Assembly (NCBI RefSeq): GCF_001514145.1
Contig: NZ_KQ948665.1
Location: forward strand, 62,001-126,000
Direction of reading: 5' to 3'
From: Streptomyces canus
Lineage (GTDB): Bacteria; Actinomycetota; Actinomycetes; Streptomycetales; Streptomycetaceae
DNA: 64,000 bases
The notes under the pieces were generated by a model, which was not told where the DNA came from, searched no databases, and worked only from the letters and a program-made list of their open reading frames with translations. The translations under genes and the position numbers were made by a program. Positions 39,625-48,896 of this stretch are shown here, piece after piece (within the stretch, counting starts at the first letter, position 1; each line of letters starts with the position of its first letter).

Positions 39625-41817
39625 GTGGCCGGCGACAAGCAAGCGGAGACGACGGTGCCCGCCGAGGCACGGGAGAAGCACGCGCAGCTCGCTGAGCAGA
39701 TCGAGGAGCACCGCTTCCGTTACTACGTGAACGACGCCCCGGTCATCAGCGACGCCGACTTCGACAAGCTCCTGCGCTCCCTCGAGTCCCTCGAGGACGA
39801 GTACCCCGAGCTGCGCACCCCCGACTCGCCGACCCAGAAGGTCGCGGGGGCCTACGAGACCGACTTCACGTCCGTCCAGCACCGCTCCCGCATGCTCTCC
39901 CTGGACAACGCCTTCAGCGACGAGGAGTTGGCGGCCTGGGCCGAGCGGGTCGCCAAGGACGTCGGCACCACCGACTACCACCTGCTGTGCGAGCTCAAGG
40001 TCGACGGTCTCGCCGTCAACCTCACCTACGAGCACGGCCGCCTCACCCGCGCGGCGACCCGCGGCGACGGCCGCACCGGCGAGGACATCACGCCCAACGT
40101 CCGCACGATCGCCGAGATCCCGGACCGCCTCACCGGCGACAAGGTCCCCGACCTCGTGGAGATCCGCGGCGAGGTCTACTTCCCGATGGAGAAGTTCGAG
40201 GAGCTCAACGCCCGCCTGGTCGAGGCCGGCGACAAGCCCTTCGCCAACCCGCGCAACGCGGCGGCCGGTTCGCTGCGCCAGAAGGACCCGCGCGTCACCG
40301 CCACCCGCCCCCTCCACATGGTCGTGCACGGCATCGGCGTCCTGGAGGGCTTCAACGGCATGACCCGCCTCTCCCAGGGCTACGACCTCCTGAAGTCCTG
40401 GGGCCTGCCCACCGCCAAGCACAACAAGGTGGTCGACGGTCTCGACGGCGTCCGGGAGTTCATCGCGTACTTCGGCGAGAACCGCCACTCCGTGGAGCAC
40501 GAGATCGACGGGGCCGTCGTCAAGCTCGACGAGATCCCCCTCCAGGGCCGCCTCGGCTCCACCTCCCGCGCCCCTCGCTGGGCGATCGCGTACAAGTACG
40601 CGCCCGAAGAGGTCAACACCAAGCTCATCAACATCCGCGTGGGCGTGGGCCGTACGGGCCGGATCACGCCGTACGCCCAGGTCGAGCCGGTGACGGTGGC
40701 CGGCTCGGAGGTCGAGTTCGCGACCCTGCACAACCAGGACGTCGTCAAGGCCAAGGGCGTCCTCATCGGCGACACCGTGGTGCTGCGCAAGGCCGGTGAC
40801 GTCATCCCGGAGATCCTCGGCCCGGTGGTCGACCTGCGCGACGGCAGCGAGCGCGAGTTCGTGATGCCGAGCGAGTGCCCGGAGTGCGGTACGGGCCTGC
40901 GGCCCATGAAGGAGGGCGACGTCGACCTGCGCTGCCCCAACGCCCGGACCTGCCCCGCCCAGCTGCGCGAACGCCTGTTCTACCTCGCGGGCCGCAAGTC
41001 GCTGGACATCGAGCACTTCGGGTATGTCGCGGCCGCGGCCCTCACCAAGCCGCTGGAGCCCTCGGACCCGCCGCTGACCGACGAGGGCGACCTGTTCGAC
41101 CTCACCATCGAACAACTGCTGCCCATCAAGGCGTACGTCCTCGACCAGGACAGCGGTCTGCCCAAGCGTGACCCGAAGACCGGCGAGGAGAAGATCGCCA
41201 CCGTCTTCGCCAACCAGCAGGGCGAGCCCAAGAAGAACGCCGTCGCCATGCTGGAGAACATCGCGGCCGCCAAGGAGCGCCCGCTCGCCCGCGTCCTCAC
41301 CGGTCTGTCGATCCGCCATGTCGGCCCGGTCGCCGCCGAGGCGCTGGCGCGCAACTTCCGCTCGATCGACCGCATCGAGCAGGCGAGCGAGGAGGAACTG
41401 GCGAACACCGACGGCGTCGGCCCGATCATCGCCAGGTCCCTCAAGGAATGGTTCGCGGAGGACTGGCACCAGGAGATCCTGCGCAAGTGGAAGGCCGCGG
41501 GGGTGCGCACGGAGGAGGAGGGCTCGGGGGAGGACGCGGGTCCGCGTCCCCTCGAAGGGCTCACCGTCGTCGTCACCGGCACCCTGGAGCGCTTCACCCG
41601 CGACGGGGCCACAGAGGCCTTGCAGACCAGAGGGGCGAAAGTCACCGGTTCGGTTTCGAAGAAGACGTCTTTCGTCGTCGTAGGTGACAATCCGGGGTCT
41701 AAGTACGACAAAGCGATGCAACTCAAGGTGCCCGTTCTGAACGAGGACGGCTTCGACGTGCTGCTGGAACAGGGCCCCGAGGCAGCCACCGATGTGGCGC
41801 TTCCCACGGAGGAGTAG
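39625..41817 (+). CDS. ligA: NAD-dependent DNA ligase
   Basis: 730 residues from a GTG at 39625 (GGGAGG about 11 bases upstream). Domain Ia 'HRFRYYVNDAPVISDADFDK' contacts NMN. The adenylation lysine is in 'LLCELKVDGLAVNLTYEHGR' (about 124). The OB fold follows, then the Zn finger 'ECPECGTGLRPMKEGDVDLRC' with 'RTCPAQLRERL'. Next are HhH repeats with an actinomycete-type insert of about 40 residues ('YVLDQDSGLPKRDPKTGEEK') and a BRCT domain ending 'VLNEDGFDVLLEQGPEA'. Seals nicks in replication and repair; essential. Length slightly above the usual ~670 because of the insert and acidic linkers. Confidence 0.97.
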   Translation: MAGDKQAETTVPAEAREKHAQLAEQIEEHRFRYYVNDAPVISDADFDKLLRSLESLEDEYPELRTPDSPTQKVAGAYETDFTSVQHRSRMLSLDNAFSDEELAAWAERVAKDVGTTDYHLLCELKVDGLAVNLTYEHGRLTRAATRGDGRTGEDITPNVRTIAEIPDRLTGDKVPDLVEIRGEVYFPMEKFEELNARLVEAGDKPFANPRNAAAGSLRQKDPRVTATRPLHMVVHGIGVLEGFNGMTRLSQGYDLLKSWGLPTAKHNKVVDGLDGVREFIAYFGENRHSVEHEIDGAVVKLDEIPLQGRLGSTSRAPRWAIAYKYAPEEVNTKLINIRVGVGRTGRITPYAQVEPVTVAGSEVEFATLHNQDVVKAKGVLIGDTVVLRKAGDVIPEILGPVVDLRDGSEREFVMPSECPECGTGLRPMKEGDVDLRCPNARTCPAQLRERLFYLAGRKSLDIEHFGYVAAAALTKPLEPSDPPLTDEGDLFDLTIEQLLPIKAYVLDQDSGLPKRDPKTGEEKIATVFANQQGEPKKNAVAMLENIAAAKERPLARVLTGLSIRHVGPVAAEALARNFRSIDRIEQASEEELANTDGVGPIIARSLKEWFAEDWHQEILRKWKAAGVRTEEEGSGEDAGPRPLEGLTVVVTGTLERFTRDGATEALQTRGAKVTGSVSKKTSFVVVGDNPGSKYDKAMQLKVPVLNEDGFDVLLEQGPEAATDVALPTEE

Positions 41818-42089
41818 CGAGCAGCGGAGGTTGAAGGCCACCCGATCGGCGCATACCAGATGCATACGGGTGGCCGGGGCGCATTCGGGCAACCGTCGAC
41901 GACCGCTGCCCGTGGAAGCCTTCTGCGGCCTACTGTTGAGACATGCGCCTGCCGTGCCCAGCTGCGGTCGGGGCATCCCTTTGCTCCTGAAGAGCAAGGG
42001 GAAGGTTTTTCCAACGCGGCGCCGTCGAGGATTTTGTCGGGCGAACGAGCCGCGTGGCGTGGGCACCGCCGGCTGTGAGAGGGACGGGA

Positions 42090-44330
42090 ATGGAACCGAC
42101 CGAGAGCGCCGCCCCGGACTCACGGCTGCGCATGCGCCGGCTCACCGGCGCATGGCGGTCGAGCCGCTGGGCCGGGCGGCCTTCGGAGCGTCCGGGCGCG
42201 GAGCGGCGCGCCGCCGGACAGTACACCGCGGCCGGCGGCCCCGGTGCCGCACAGCTCACCGCCGAGCGCGCCCCCGGTATGCCGGACTCCGACCCCGACC
42301 GGCAGCTGTCCTGGCCCGCCCTGCCCACGGCGGTCGTCTCGGCGGCCGGCTTCGTGCTGGGCGCGGGCTTCTACCGGGCGTTCACCGGCGGCCACGCCCT
42401 CTTCCCGTCCGGCACCGTCGGCTGGTCGCTGGCCGTGCTGACCGGCGTCATCGTCGGCCATCTGGTCGCCCTCGGCCGGGCCCGCTGGTGGGGCGGCACC
42501 GGCTCGGGCGCCGCCCTGACCCTCGCCGTCCTGCTCCTGTACGGCTGGGTGCCCGCCGGGATGGTCAGCCTCACCGTCGTCCTGCTGGTCGGCATAGCCC
42601 GGCGCCACCGCTGGCGGCAGGGCATCCTGCACGGCGCGGTGGACATGCTCGGGATAGCCACCGGCGGCCTGGTCATCGCCGCGTTCGGTCAGTCGCCGTC
42701 CGTCGAGACCCCCTGGAACCCCGACACCTGGACCTTCTACACCGGTCCCGAAGTGGTCCTGGTCGCCATCGCCTACCTCGCGGTCACCCGGGCCCTGGGC
42801 TGGCACCTGCATTCCTCCCGGCACGCCGGTCTGCCCACCGTGGCCCGCACCGCCCTGGTCAGACAGGGCCTGGTCGCGGTCGCGCTGCTCGGCATCGCCC
42901 CCCTGGTCTGCGTGGTCGCCGCCGCCAAACCCGTGCTGCTCCCGTTGTTCGCGATCCCCCTCATCGCCCTCGACTCCACGCTGTGGATGGCCCGGGCCCG
43001 CGCCGAGGAGCAACTGCGCGACCCGCTGACCGGACTACCCAACCGCCAGTGGCTCCTGGAGCGCATCTGGTCCGCCCTGGACGACGCCGAGCGCATCGGC
43101 GCCCGGTCCGCCCTGATGCTCATCGACCTCGACCGCTTCCGCTCGGTCAACGACACCCTGGGGCACCTCGCCGGTGACCGGCTGCTCCTCCAGATCGCCG
43201 ACCGGCTGCGGATCGCGCTGCCTCGCGGTGCGGAGGCGGCACGGCTCGGCGGCGACGAGTTCGCCGTCTTACTGCCGGTCGCCGACTCCACGACCTCCGC
43301 GACCCGGGTCGCCCGCAACCTGGTCGCGGCCCTCAGCTCCCCGCTCGATCTCGACGGGCTGACCCTCGTCCTGGAGGCCAGCGCCGGCGTCGCCGTCTTC
43401 CCCGACCACGCCGTGGACGCCGAGGGGCTGCTGCGGCGGGCCGACGTGGCGATGTACCAGGCCAAGCGGGACCGTACGGGCGTAGAGGTGTACGAGTCCA
43501 AGCGGGACTCCAACACCCCGGACCGGCTCGGGCTGCTCGGCGATCTGCGCCGGGCGCTGGACGCGCACGAGGTGCAGCTGCACTACCAGCCCAAGGTCCG
43601 CTTCGACGGACAGGTCGCCGGTCTGGAGGCCCTGGTGCGCTGGGTGCATCCGGAGCGCGGGAAGGTACCGCCGGACGAGTTCATCGCGATCGCCGAGTCG
43701 TCCGGACTGATGCCCCACCTCACCGAGTACGTCCTCGACACGGCTCTCGCCCAGGTCGCCGAGTGGCGGGCGCACGGCCTGTTCGTCCCGGTGGCGGTCA
43801 ACGTCTCCCCGCGTGACGTCCACACCCCGGGCTTCGCCGGCTCGGTGGCCGCACGCTTGGCCCGGCACGGCGTCCCGGCGGGAGCCCTCCAGCTGGAGAT
43901 CACCGAACACGTCCTCCTCGAGGACCCCTCGCGGGCCGCGGACACTCTCGCCGCACTGACGGGGCACGGCGTGAAGATGTCCCTGGACGACTTCGGCACG
44001 GGCTACTCCTCCCTGGTCCACCTGCGCCGCCTCCCCGTCAGCGAACTGAAGATCGACCGCTCGTTCGTGGCCAAGCTGGCCGTCGACACCGAGGACGCGG
44101 AGATCGTCCGCTGCACGGTCGACCTCGCGCACTCCCTGGGCCTCCTGGTCGTGGCGGAGGGCGTGGAGGACGACGAGACCTGGGAGCGGTTGCGCGACAT
44201 GGGCTGCGACGCCGTACAGGGCTGGCTGGTCGCAGCCGCGATGCCCCCGGAGGAGACGACGGCGTGGCTCCTGGCCAGGGGCTCCCGAGGCTGGCAGAGG
44301 CCGAGGGCAGCGCTGCCGGCAGCGGAGTGA
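42090..44330 (+). CDS. rmdB: Membrane GGDEF-EAL c-di-GMP protein (RmdB-like), TTA codon
   Basis: 746 residues from the ATG at 42090 (GAGAGGGACGGGA upstream); an in-frame start at 42054 is less likely. An N-terminal cytoplasmic Arg/Ala-rich segment is followed by about 6-8 membrane helices (about 85-290). A GGDEF domain follows with an intact 'RLGGDEFAVLLP' motif (about 386) but no RxxD inhibitory site. The EAL domain keeps every phosphodiesterase residue I can check: 'GLEALVRW', 'VNVSP', 'EITEHVL', 'SLDDFGTGYSS', 'ELKIDRS', 'VAEGVEDD'. It should hydrolyse c-di-GMP. Position next to ligA/gatC and domain layout match S. coelicolor SCO5495 (RmdB) as I recall. Leu at codon 394 (43269-43271) is TTA. 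Confidence 0.88.
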   Translation: MEPTESAAPDSRLRMRRLTGAWRSSRWAGRPSERPGAERRAAGQYTAAGGPGAAQLTAERAPGMPDSDPDRQLSWPALPTAVVSAAGFVLGAGFYRAFTGGHALFPSGTVGWSLAVLTGVIVGHLVALGRARWWGGTGSGAALTLAVLLLYGWVPAGMVSLTVVLLVGIARRHRWRQGILHGAVDMLGIATGGLVIAAFGQSPSVETPWNPDTWTFYTGPEVVLVAIAYLAVTRALGWHLHSSRHAGLPTVARTALVRQGLVAVALLGIAPLVCVVAAAKPVLLPLFAIPLIALDSTLWMARARAEEQLRDPLTGLPNRQWLLERIWSALDDAERIGARSALMLIDLDRFRSVNDTLGHLAGDRLLLQIADRLRIALPRGAEAARLGGDEFAVLLPVADSTTSATRVARNLVAALSSPLDLDGLTLVLEASAGVAVFPDHAVDAEGLLRRADVAMYQAKRDRTGVEVYESKRDSNTPDRLGLLGDLRRALDAHEVQLHYQPKVRFDGQVAGLEALVRWVHPERGKVPPDEFIAIAESSGLMPHLTEYVLDTALAQVAEWRAHGLFVPVAVNVSPRDVHTPGFAGSVAARLARHGVPAGALQLEITEHVLLEDPSRAADTLAALTGHGVKMSLDDFGTGYSSLVHLRRLPVSELKIDRSFVAKLAVDTEDAEIVRCTVDLAHSLGLLVVAEGVEDDETWERLRDMGCDAVQGWLVAAAMPPEETTAWLLARGSRGWQRPRAALPAAE

Positions 44331-44356
44331 CGCAGCAGCCCAGAGGTGCGAGAGGG

Positions 44357-44377
44357 CCCCTCAGGGGCGCGGGGAAC
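44357..44377 (+). repeat. Common Streptomyces intergenic repeat fragment
   Basis: CCCCTCAGGGGCGCGGGGAAC: a short hairpin-forming sequence that I recall as widespread between Streptomyces genes. It lies 26 nt after the rmdB-like stop and could act as its terminator. Confidence 0.4.
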
Positions 44378-44421
44378 CAACGGCGGGGGAAACCGTTTAA
44401 CGGCCTGAGGCCCCCGCCCCA

Positions 44422-44427
44422 TAGGAT
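44422..44427 (+). promoter_or_regulatory. Candidate -10 box of the gatCAB operon
   Basis: TAGGAT, a close match to the Streptomyces housekeeping -10 (TAGgaT/TAnnnT), lies 41 nt upstream of the gatC start. A TTTAAC hexamer 19 bp further upstream (44397-44402) could be a weak -35. Confidence 0.4.
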
Positions 44428-44468
44428 TGGCCCCAAACCACACGCACTCACCCCCAGAGGATCGCTGC

Positions 44469-44765
44469 ATGCCTGGCATCACGCGCGAGGAGGTCGCCCA
44501 CCTCGCACGGCTGGCGCGTCTGGAGCTGAAGCCCGAAGAGCTCGAGCACTTCGCGGGACAGCTGGACGACATCATCGGCGCGGTCGCACGCGTCAGTGAG
44601 GTCGCCGACCAAGACGTACCGCCGACCTCGCACCCGCTCCCGCTGACGAACGTCATGCGCGCGGACGAGGTCCGTCCGTCGCTCACCCCCGAGCAGGCGC
44701 TCTCCGGCGCCCCGGCCCAGGAGCAGCAGCGTTTCAAGGTGCCGCAGATCCTGGGGGAGGACTAA
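44469..44765 (+). CDS. gatC: Asp/Glu-tRNA(Asn/Gln) amidotransferase subunit C
   Basis: 98 residues from the ATG at 44469 (AGAGGATC upstream). Small belt subunit that stabilises GatA-GatB. It shows the whole family pattern: 'ITREEVAHLARLARLELKPE', 'ELEHFAGQLDDIIGAVARVS', 'VPPTSHPLPLTNVMRADEVR', 'RFKVPQIL'. It ends five bases before gatA. The presence of gatCAB shows that Gln-tRNA and/or Asn-tRNA is made by the transamidation route. Confidence 0.97.
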   Translation: MPGITREEVAHLARLARLELKPEELEHFAGQLDDIIGAVARVSEVADQDVPPTSHPLPLTNVMRADEVRPSLTPEQALSGAPAQEQQRFKVPQILGED

Positions 44766-44770
44766 TCGCC

Positions 44771-46264
44771 ATGACGGACATCATCAAGCTCACCGCCGCC
44801 GAGACCGCCGCGAGGATCTCTTCCGGTGAACTCACGGCCGTGCAGGTCACCGAGGCCCACCTCGCCCGTATCGAGGCCGTCGACGAGAAGGTGCACGCCT
44901 TCCTGCACGTCGACCGCGAGGGTGCCCTCGCGCAGGCCCGCGCCGTCGACGAGAAGCGGGCCAGGGGCGAGAAGCTCGGCCCGCTGGCCGGCGTCCCGCT
45001 CGCGCTGAAGGACATCTTCACCACCGAGGGCATCCCGACGACCGTCGGTTCGAAGATCCTCGAGGGCTGGATCCCGCCGTACGACGCCACCCTCACCAAG
45101 CGGCTGAAGGCCGCCGACGTCGTCATCCTCGGCAAGACCAACATGGACGAGTTCGCCATGGGGTCGTCGACGGAGAACAGCGCCTACGGACCCACCGGCA
45201 ACCCCTGGGACCTCACCAGGATCCCCGGCGGCTCCGGCGGCGGTTCCTCCGCCGCGCTGGCCGCGCACATGGCGCCCCTCGCCATCGGCACCGACACCGG
45301 CGGTTCCATCCGCCAGCCGGCCGCCGTCACCGGCACGGTCGGTGTGAAGCCGACGTACGGCGCGGTCTCCCGCTACGGCATGGTCGCCTTCTCCTCCTCC
45401 CTCGACCAGGGCGGCCCCTGCGCCCGTACGGTCCTGGACGCGGCCCTGCTGCACGAGGTCATCGCCGGGCACGACCCGCTCGACTCCACCTCGATCGACG
45501 CCCCGGTCCCGGCGGTCGTCGAGGCCGCCCGCAACGGCAGCGTCCAGGGCATGCGCGTCGGTGTCGTGAAGCAGTTCCGCGGCGAGGGCTACCAGGCCGG
45601 TGTCATCCAGCGCTTCGACGAGTCCGTCGCCCTCCTCAAGGAGCTGGGCGCCGAGATCGTCGAACTGGACTGCCCGTCCTTCGACCTCGCCCTGTCGGCG
45701 TACTACCTCATCGCGCCGTCCGAGTGCTCCTCCAACCTCGCCCGCTTCGACGGCCTGCGCTACGGCCTGCGGACCGGCGACGACGGCAGCCACTCGGCGG
45801 AGGAGGTCACCTCCCTCACCCGTGAGGCGGGCTTCGGCCCCGAGGTCAAGCGCCGGATCATGCTCGGCACGTACGCCCTGTCGAGCGGTTACTACGACGC
45901 CTACTACGGCTCGGCGCAGAAGGTCCGCACGCTCATCACGCGCGACTTCGAGAAGGCCTTCGAGCAGGTCGACGTGATCGTCTCCCCGACGACCCCGACC
46001 ACCGCCTTCCCGATCGGTGAGCGCGCCGACGACCCGATGGCGATGTACCTGGCCGACCTGTGCACGATCCCGACCAACCTCGCGGGCAACGCGGCCATGT
46101 CGCTGCCGTGCGGTCTGGCGCCGGAGGACAACCTGCCCGTCGGCCTCCAGATCATCGCCCCGGCCCTGAAGGACGACCGTCTTTACAAGGTCGGCGCAGC
46201 CGTCGAGGCCGCCTTCGTGGAAAGGTGGGGGCACCCGCTCCTGGAGGAGGCACCGTCGCTGTGA
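44771..46264 (+). CDS. gatA: Asp/Glu-tRNA(Asn/Gln) amidotransferase subunit A
   Basis: 497 residues from the ATG at 44771. Amidase-signature glutaminase that releases ammonia for GatB. The Ser-cisSer-Lys triad is visible: Lys in 'VPLALKDIFTTEG', the Gly/Ser-rich 'RIPGGSGGGSSAALAAHMAP', and 'GTDTGGSIRQPAAVTG'. C-terminal 'CTIPTNLAGNAAMSLPCGLA'. Normal length. Its TGA overlaps the GTG of the next small gene (GTGA), so translation is coupled. Confidence 0.97.
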   Translation: MTDIIKLTAAETAARISSGELTAVQVTEAHLARIEAVDEKVHAFLHVDREGALAQARAVDEKRARGEKLGPLAGVPLALKDIFTTEGIPTTVGSKILEGWIPPYDATLTKRLKAADVVILGKTNMDEFAMGSSTENSAYGPTGNPWDLTRIPGGSGGGSSAALAAHMAPLAIGTDTGGSIRQPAAVTGTVGVKPTYGAVSRYGMVAFSSSLDQGGPCARTVLDAALLHEVIAGHDPLDSTSIDAPVPAVVEAARNGSVQGMRVGVVKQFRGEGYQAGVIQRFDESVALLKELGAEIVELDCPSFDLALSAYYLIAPSECSSNLARFDGLRYGLRTGDDGSHSAEEVTSLTREAGFGPEVKRRIMLGTYALSSGYYDAYYGSAQKVRTLITRDFEKAFEQVDVIVSPTTPTTAFPIGERADDPMAMYLADLCTIPTNLAGNAAMSLPCGLAPEDNLPVGLQIIAPALKDDRLYKVGAAVEAAFVERWGHPLLEEAPSL

Positions 46265-46500
46265 GCAAGCTGACCAAGGCGAAGGACTTCAAGAAGTCCA
46301 AGTCCGGTACGTACCTGTCCATCGCCGGGACCGCGTTCGGCGCGATCGGCGTCGCCAAGCGGCTCAAGAAGGCCCGTGCCGAGAAGGACACGCTGGTCCT
46401 GATCGACGCCACCGTCTCCGCGGTCGCCATCGTCACCGGCCTCGCCATCCTGTACCGCGAGCTGAAGCGGCTGGGCGACGACGACGTCCTGCTGGGTTGA
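46261..46500 (+). CDS. Small conserved membrane-associated protein between gatA and gatB
   Basis: 79 residues from a GTG at 46261 overlapping the gatA stop by four bases. Strongly basic N-terminus ('KLTKAKDFKKSKSGTYLSIA'), a hydrophobic Gly/Ala segment ('GTAFGAIGVAKRL'), a short basic linker and a second hydrophobic helix ('LIDATVSAVAIVTGLAILYR'), ending 'LGDDDVLLG'. I recall a similar small ORF at this spot in Streptomyces but know no function. Its coupling to gatA and 15-bp distance to gatB suggest a constant place in the operon. Confidence 0.75.
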   Translation: MSKLTKAKDFKKSKSGTYLSIAGTAFGAIGVAKRLKKARAEKDTLVLIDATVSAVAIVTGLAILYRELKRLGDDDVLLG

Positions 46501-46515
46501 GAGGGAAGTTTCACC

Positions 46516-48030
46516 GTGACCACCACGACCGACCTGGTGTCGTACGAGGACGCTCTCGCGTCGTACGACCCCGTCATGGGCCTTGAGGTCCATGTCGAAC
46601 TCGGCACCAAGACGAAGATGTTCTGCGGCTGTTCGACCGAGCTCGGTCAGGACGCCAACACGCAGACCTGTCCCACCTGCCTCGGCCTGCCCGGCGCGCT
46701 CCCGGTCGTCAACGCGATCGGCATCGAGTCGGCCATCAAGATCGGTCTCGCGCTGAACTGCGAGATCGCCGAGTGGTGCCGCTTCGCCCGGAAGAACTAC
46801 TTCTATCCGGACATGCCGAAGAACTTCCAGACCTCCCAGTACGACGAGCCGATCGCCTTCAACGGCTACCTCGACGTCCAGCTGGAGGACGGCGAGACCT
46901 TCCGCGTGGAGATCGAGCGCGCCCACATGGAGGAGGACACCGGCAAGTCGACCCACGTCGGCGGCGCGACGGGCCGTATCCACGGCGCCTCGCACTCGCT
47001 CCTCGACTACAACCGCGCCGGTATCCCGCTCATCGAGATCGTCACCAAGCCGATCGAGGGTGCGGGTGAGCGCGCTCCCGAGGTGGCGAAGGCGTACGTC
47101 CGTGAGCTGCGCGAGGTCATCAAGGCGCTCGGTGTGTCGGAAGCCCGCATGGAGATGGGGCAGATGCGCTGCGACGTGAACCTGTCGCTGCGCCCGAACG
47201 GCACCGAGAAGTTCGGCACGCGTTCCGAGACGAAGAACGTCAACTCGCTGCGGTCCGTGGAGCGCGCGGCCCGTTTCGAGATCCAGCGGCACGCGGCCGT
47301 CCTGAGCAGTGGCGGGACGATCATCCAGGAGACCCGGCACTTCCACGAGGACACGGGGTCCACGACCTCGGGCCGCGTGAAGGAAGAGGCCGAGGACTAC
47401 CGGTACTTCCCCGAGCCGGACCTCGTTCCGGTGGCCCCCTCGCGCGAGTGGGTCGAGGAGATCCGGGCGGCGCTCCCCGAGCTGCCGCTGGCCCGCCGCA
47501 ACCGGCTCGTCGCCGAGTGGGGCATCACGGCCCTCGACATGCAGGCGATCCTCAACGCCGGCGCCCTGGACCCGATCGTCGCCACGATCGACGCCGGTGC
47601 CGACGCGGCCTCCGCCCGCAAGTGGTGGATGGGTGAACTCGCCCGCAGCGCCAACGAGTCCGGCAAGGCGCTGGACGAACTGGCCATCACGCCGCAGCAG
47701 GTCGCCCGGGTCACGGAGCTGGTCTCCAAGGGTGACCTGAACGACAAGCTGGCTCGCCAGGTCATCGAAGGCGTCCTCGCGGGCGAAGGCACCCCGGACG
47801 AGGTCGTCGACAAGCGCGGTCTGAAGGTCGTCTCCGACGAGGGCGCCCTGGGTGCCGCCGTCGACGAGGCCATCGCCGGGAACCCGGGCATCGCCGACAA
47901 GATCCGCTCCGGCAAGGTCGCCGCGGCCGGCGCCCTGGTCGGCGCGGTCATGAAGGCGACCCGCGGTCAGGCCGACGCGGCTCGCGTCAAGGAGCTGATC
48001 CTGGAGAAGCTGGGCGTCAGCGAAGGCTGA
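46516..48030 (+). CDS. gatB: Asp/Glu-tRNA(Asn/Gln) amidotransferase subunit B
   Basis: 504 residues from a GTG at 46516, with GAGGGAAG upstream. Phosphorylates the tRNA-bound Asp/Glu and amidates it with ammonia from GatA. It shows 'YDPVMGLEVHVELGTKTKMF', the zinc Cys set 'FCGCSTELGQDANTQTCPTC', 'RKNYFYPDMPKNFQTSQYDE' and 'EEDTGKSTHVGG', and a helical/YqeY-like tail ('ARRLKELILEKLG' region) for tRNA binding. Followed by a perfect terminator palindrome. Confidence 0.97.
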   Translation: MTTTTDLVSYEDALASYDPVMGLEVHVELGTKTKMFCGCSTELGQDANTQTCPTCLGLPGALPVVNAIGIESAIKIGLALNCEIAEWCRFARKNYFYPDMPKNFQTSQYDEPIAFNGYLDVQLEDGETFRVEIERAHMEEDTGKSTHVGGATGRIHGASHSLLDYNRAGIPLIEIVTKPIEGAGERAPEVAKAYVRELREVIKALGVSEARMEMGQMRCDVNLSLRPNGTEKFGTRSETKNVNSLRSVERAARFEIQRHAAVLSSGGTIIQETRHFHEDTGSTTSGRVKEEAEDYRYFPEPDLVPVAPSREWVEEIRAALPELPLARRNRLVAEWGITALDMQAILNAGALDPIVATIDAGADAASARKWWMGELARSANESGKALDELAITPQQVARVTELVSKGDLNDKLARQVIEGVLAGEGTPDEVVDKRGLKVVSDEGALGAAVDEAIAGNPGIADKIRSGKVAAAGALVGAVMKATRGQADAARVKELILEKLGVSEG

Positions 48031-48043
48031 GCTTTGCGTGGCG

Positions 48044-48077
48044 TACGGCCCCGGAGGACATGTCCTCCGGGGCCGTA
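48044..48077. terminator. Perfect palindromic terminator after gatB
   Basis: A 34-bp perfect palindrome: TACGGCCCCGGAGGACA followed directly by its reverse complement. It is shared by the converging gatB and methyltransferase genes (3 bp from the methyltransferase stop). Confidence 0.8.
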
Positions 48078-48080
48078 GCC

Positions 48081-48896
48081 TTACTTACGGCGTCCTACGA
48101 GCCGTACGAAGCCCAGTGTCCGGCCTTCGTCGGCGCGCACCAGGTCCACCGAGTCGCGGGCCATGTCGGCCATCCACGCGTAGGGGCTCTCCTCGGCGCA
48201 GACCTCGCTCCACAGCAGCCAGTCCTTCCAGCCGTCGGGCTGCCATTCGGCGGTCTCGACCTCGACGGCCCCCGTGCGCGTCCACTGGCGCCGCCACCAG
48301 TCGGCGGAGTGGAACGCCCAGAAACCGGGGTCCCAGAAGGGCTTGAGGTGCTCCGGAGGCTCGTCGCCCTCCAGTTCCTCCCGTACCGCGGGCATGACGA
48401 CCCCGATCCGCCCGCCCGGCTTCAACAACCGGGTCAGCGTGGGCAGATAGAGGTCGTTGGTGCCGAAGTACTGGTACGCGTCGATGCTCACGATCGCATC
48501 GAAGCTGCCCTCGGCGAAGGGCAGGTCGTGTGCCTCGGTGTGCACGGGCAGCACCCGGTCGGCGAAGCCGGCCTCGGCGATGCGCTTCGCGTTCTCGTCG
48601 GGCTTGACCCACAGGTCGGCCGCGGTGACCTGGACGTCGTACTCCCTGGCCAGGAAGACCGAGGTCATCGCACGGCCGCAGCCCAGGTCGAGGACGCGGG
48701 CGCAGGGCCGCAGGGTGTCCAGGCCGAGGGCGGGCGCGAGCCACTCCAGCAGCCACAGCGCGTTCGGGCCCATCTGGTTCTCGATGACCCAGCGGGCGTC
48801 GTAGCTGTTGCTGCGCGGGTAGCGGGCCTGGGTCAGCCGCCGGGTGAGGTCCTCACTCGAGGTCCCTGTCATGGACGGGGTGATGTCGTCTGGCAT
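48081..48896 (-). CDS. SAM-dependent methyltransferase
   Basis: 271 residues from the ATG at 48896. Class I fold: motif I 'ARVLDLGCGRAMTSVFLARE', motif II region 'VQVTAADLWVKPDENAKRIA', 'LPFAEGSFDAIVSIDAYQYF' (motif IV/V, with Y-Q-Y-F), 'RLLKPGGRIGVVMPAV'. An unusually Trp-rich C-terminal part ('FWDPGFWAFHSADWWRRQW', 'WQPDGWKDWLLWSEV') probably lines a hydrophobic acceptor site. Substrate unknown. It faces gatB across a shared terminator. Confidence 0.85.
   Translation of the reverse strand: MPDDITPSMTGTSSEDLTRRLTQARYPRSNSYDARWVIENQMGPNALWLLEWLAPALGLDTLRPCARVLDLGCGRAMTSVFLAREYDVQVTAADLWVKPDENAKRIAEAGFADRVLPVHTEAHDLPFAEGSFDAIVSIDAYQYFGTNDLYLPTLTRLLKPGGRIGVVMPAVREELEGDEPPEHLKPFWDPGFWAFHSADWWRRQWTRTGAVEVETAEWQPDGWKDWLLWSEVCAEESPYAWMADMARDSVDLVRADEGRTLGFVRLVGRRK

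Noticed and set aside
39418..42123. 901-residue open frame antisense to ligA
   Set aside because: It mirrors the ligA codon pattern (third positions of the real gene), has Val/Asp/Gly/Arg-rich shadow composition and no recognisable family, while ligA is complete on the other strand.
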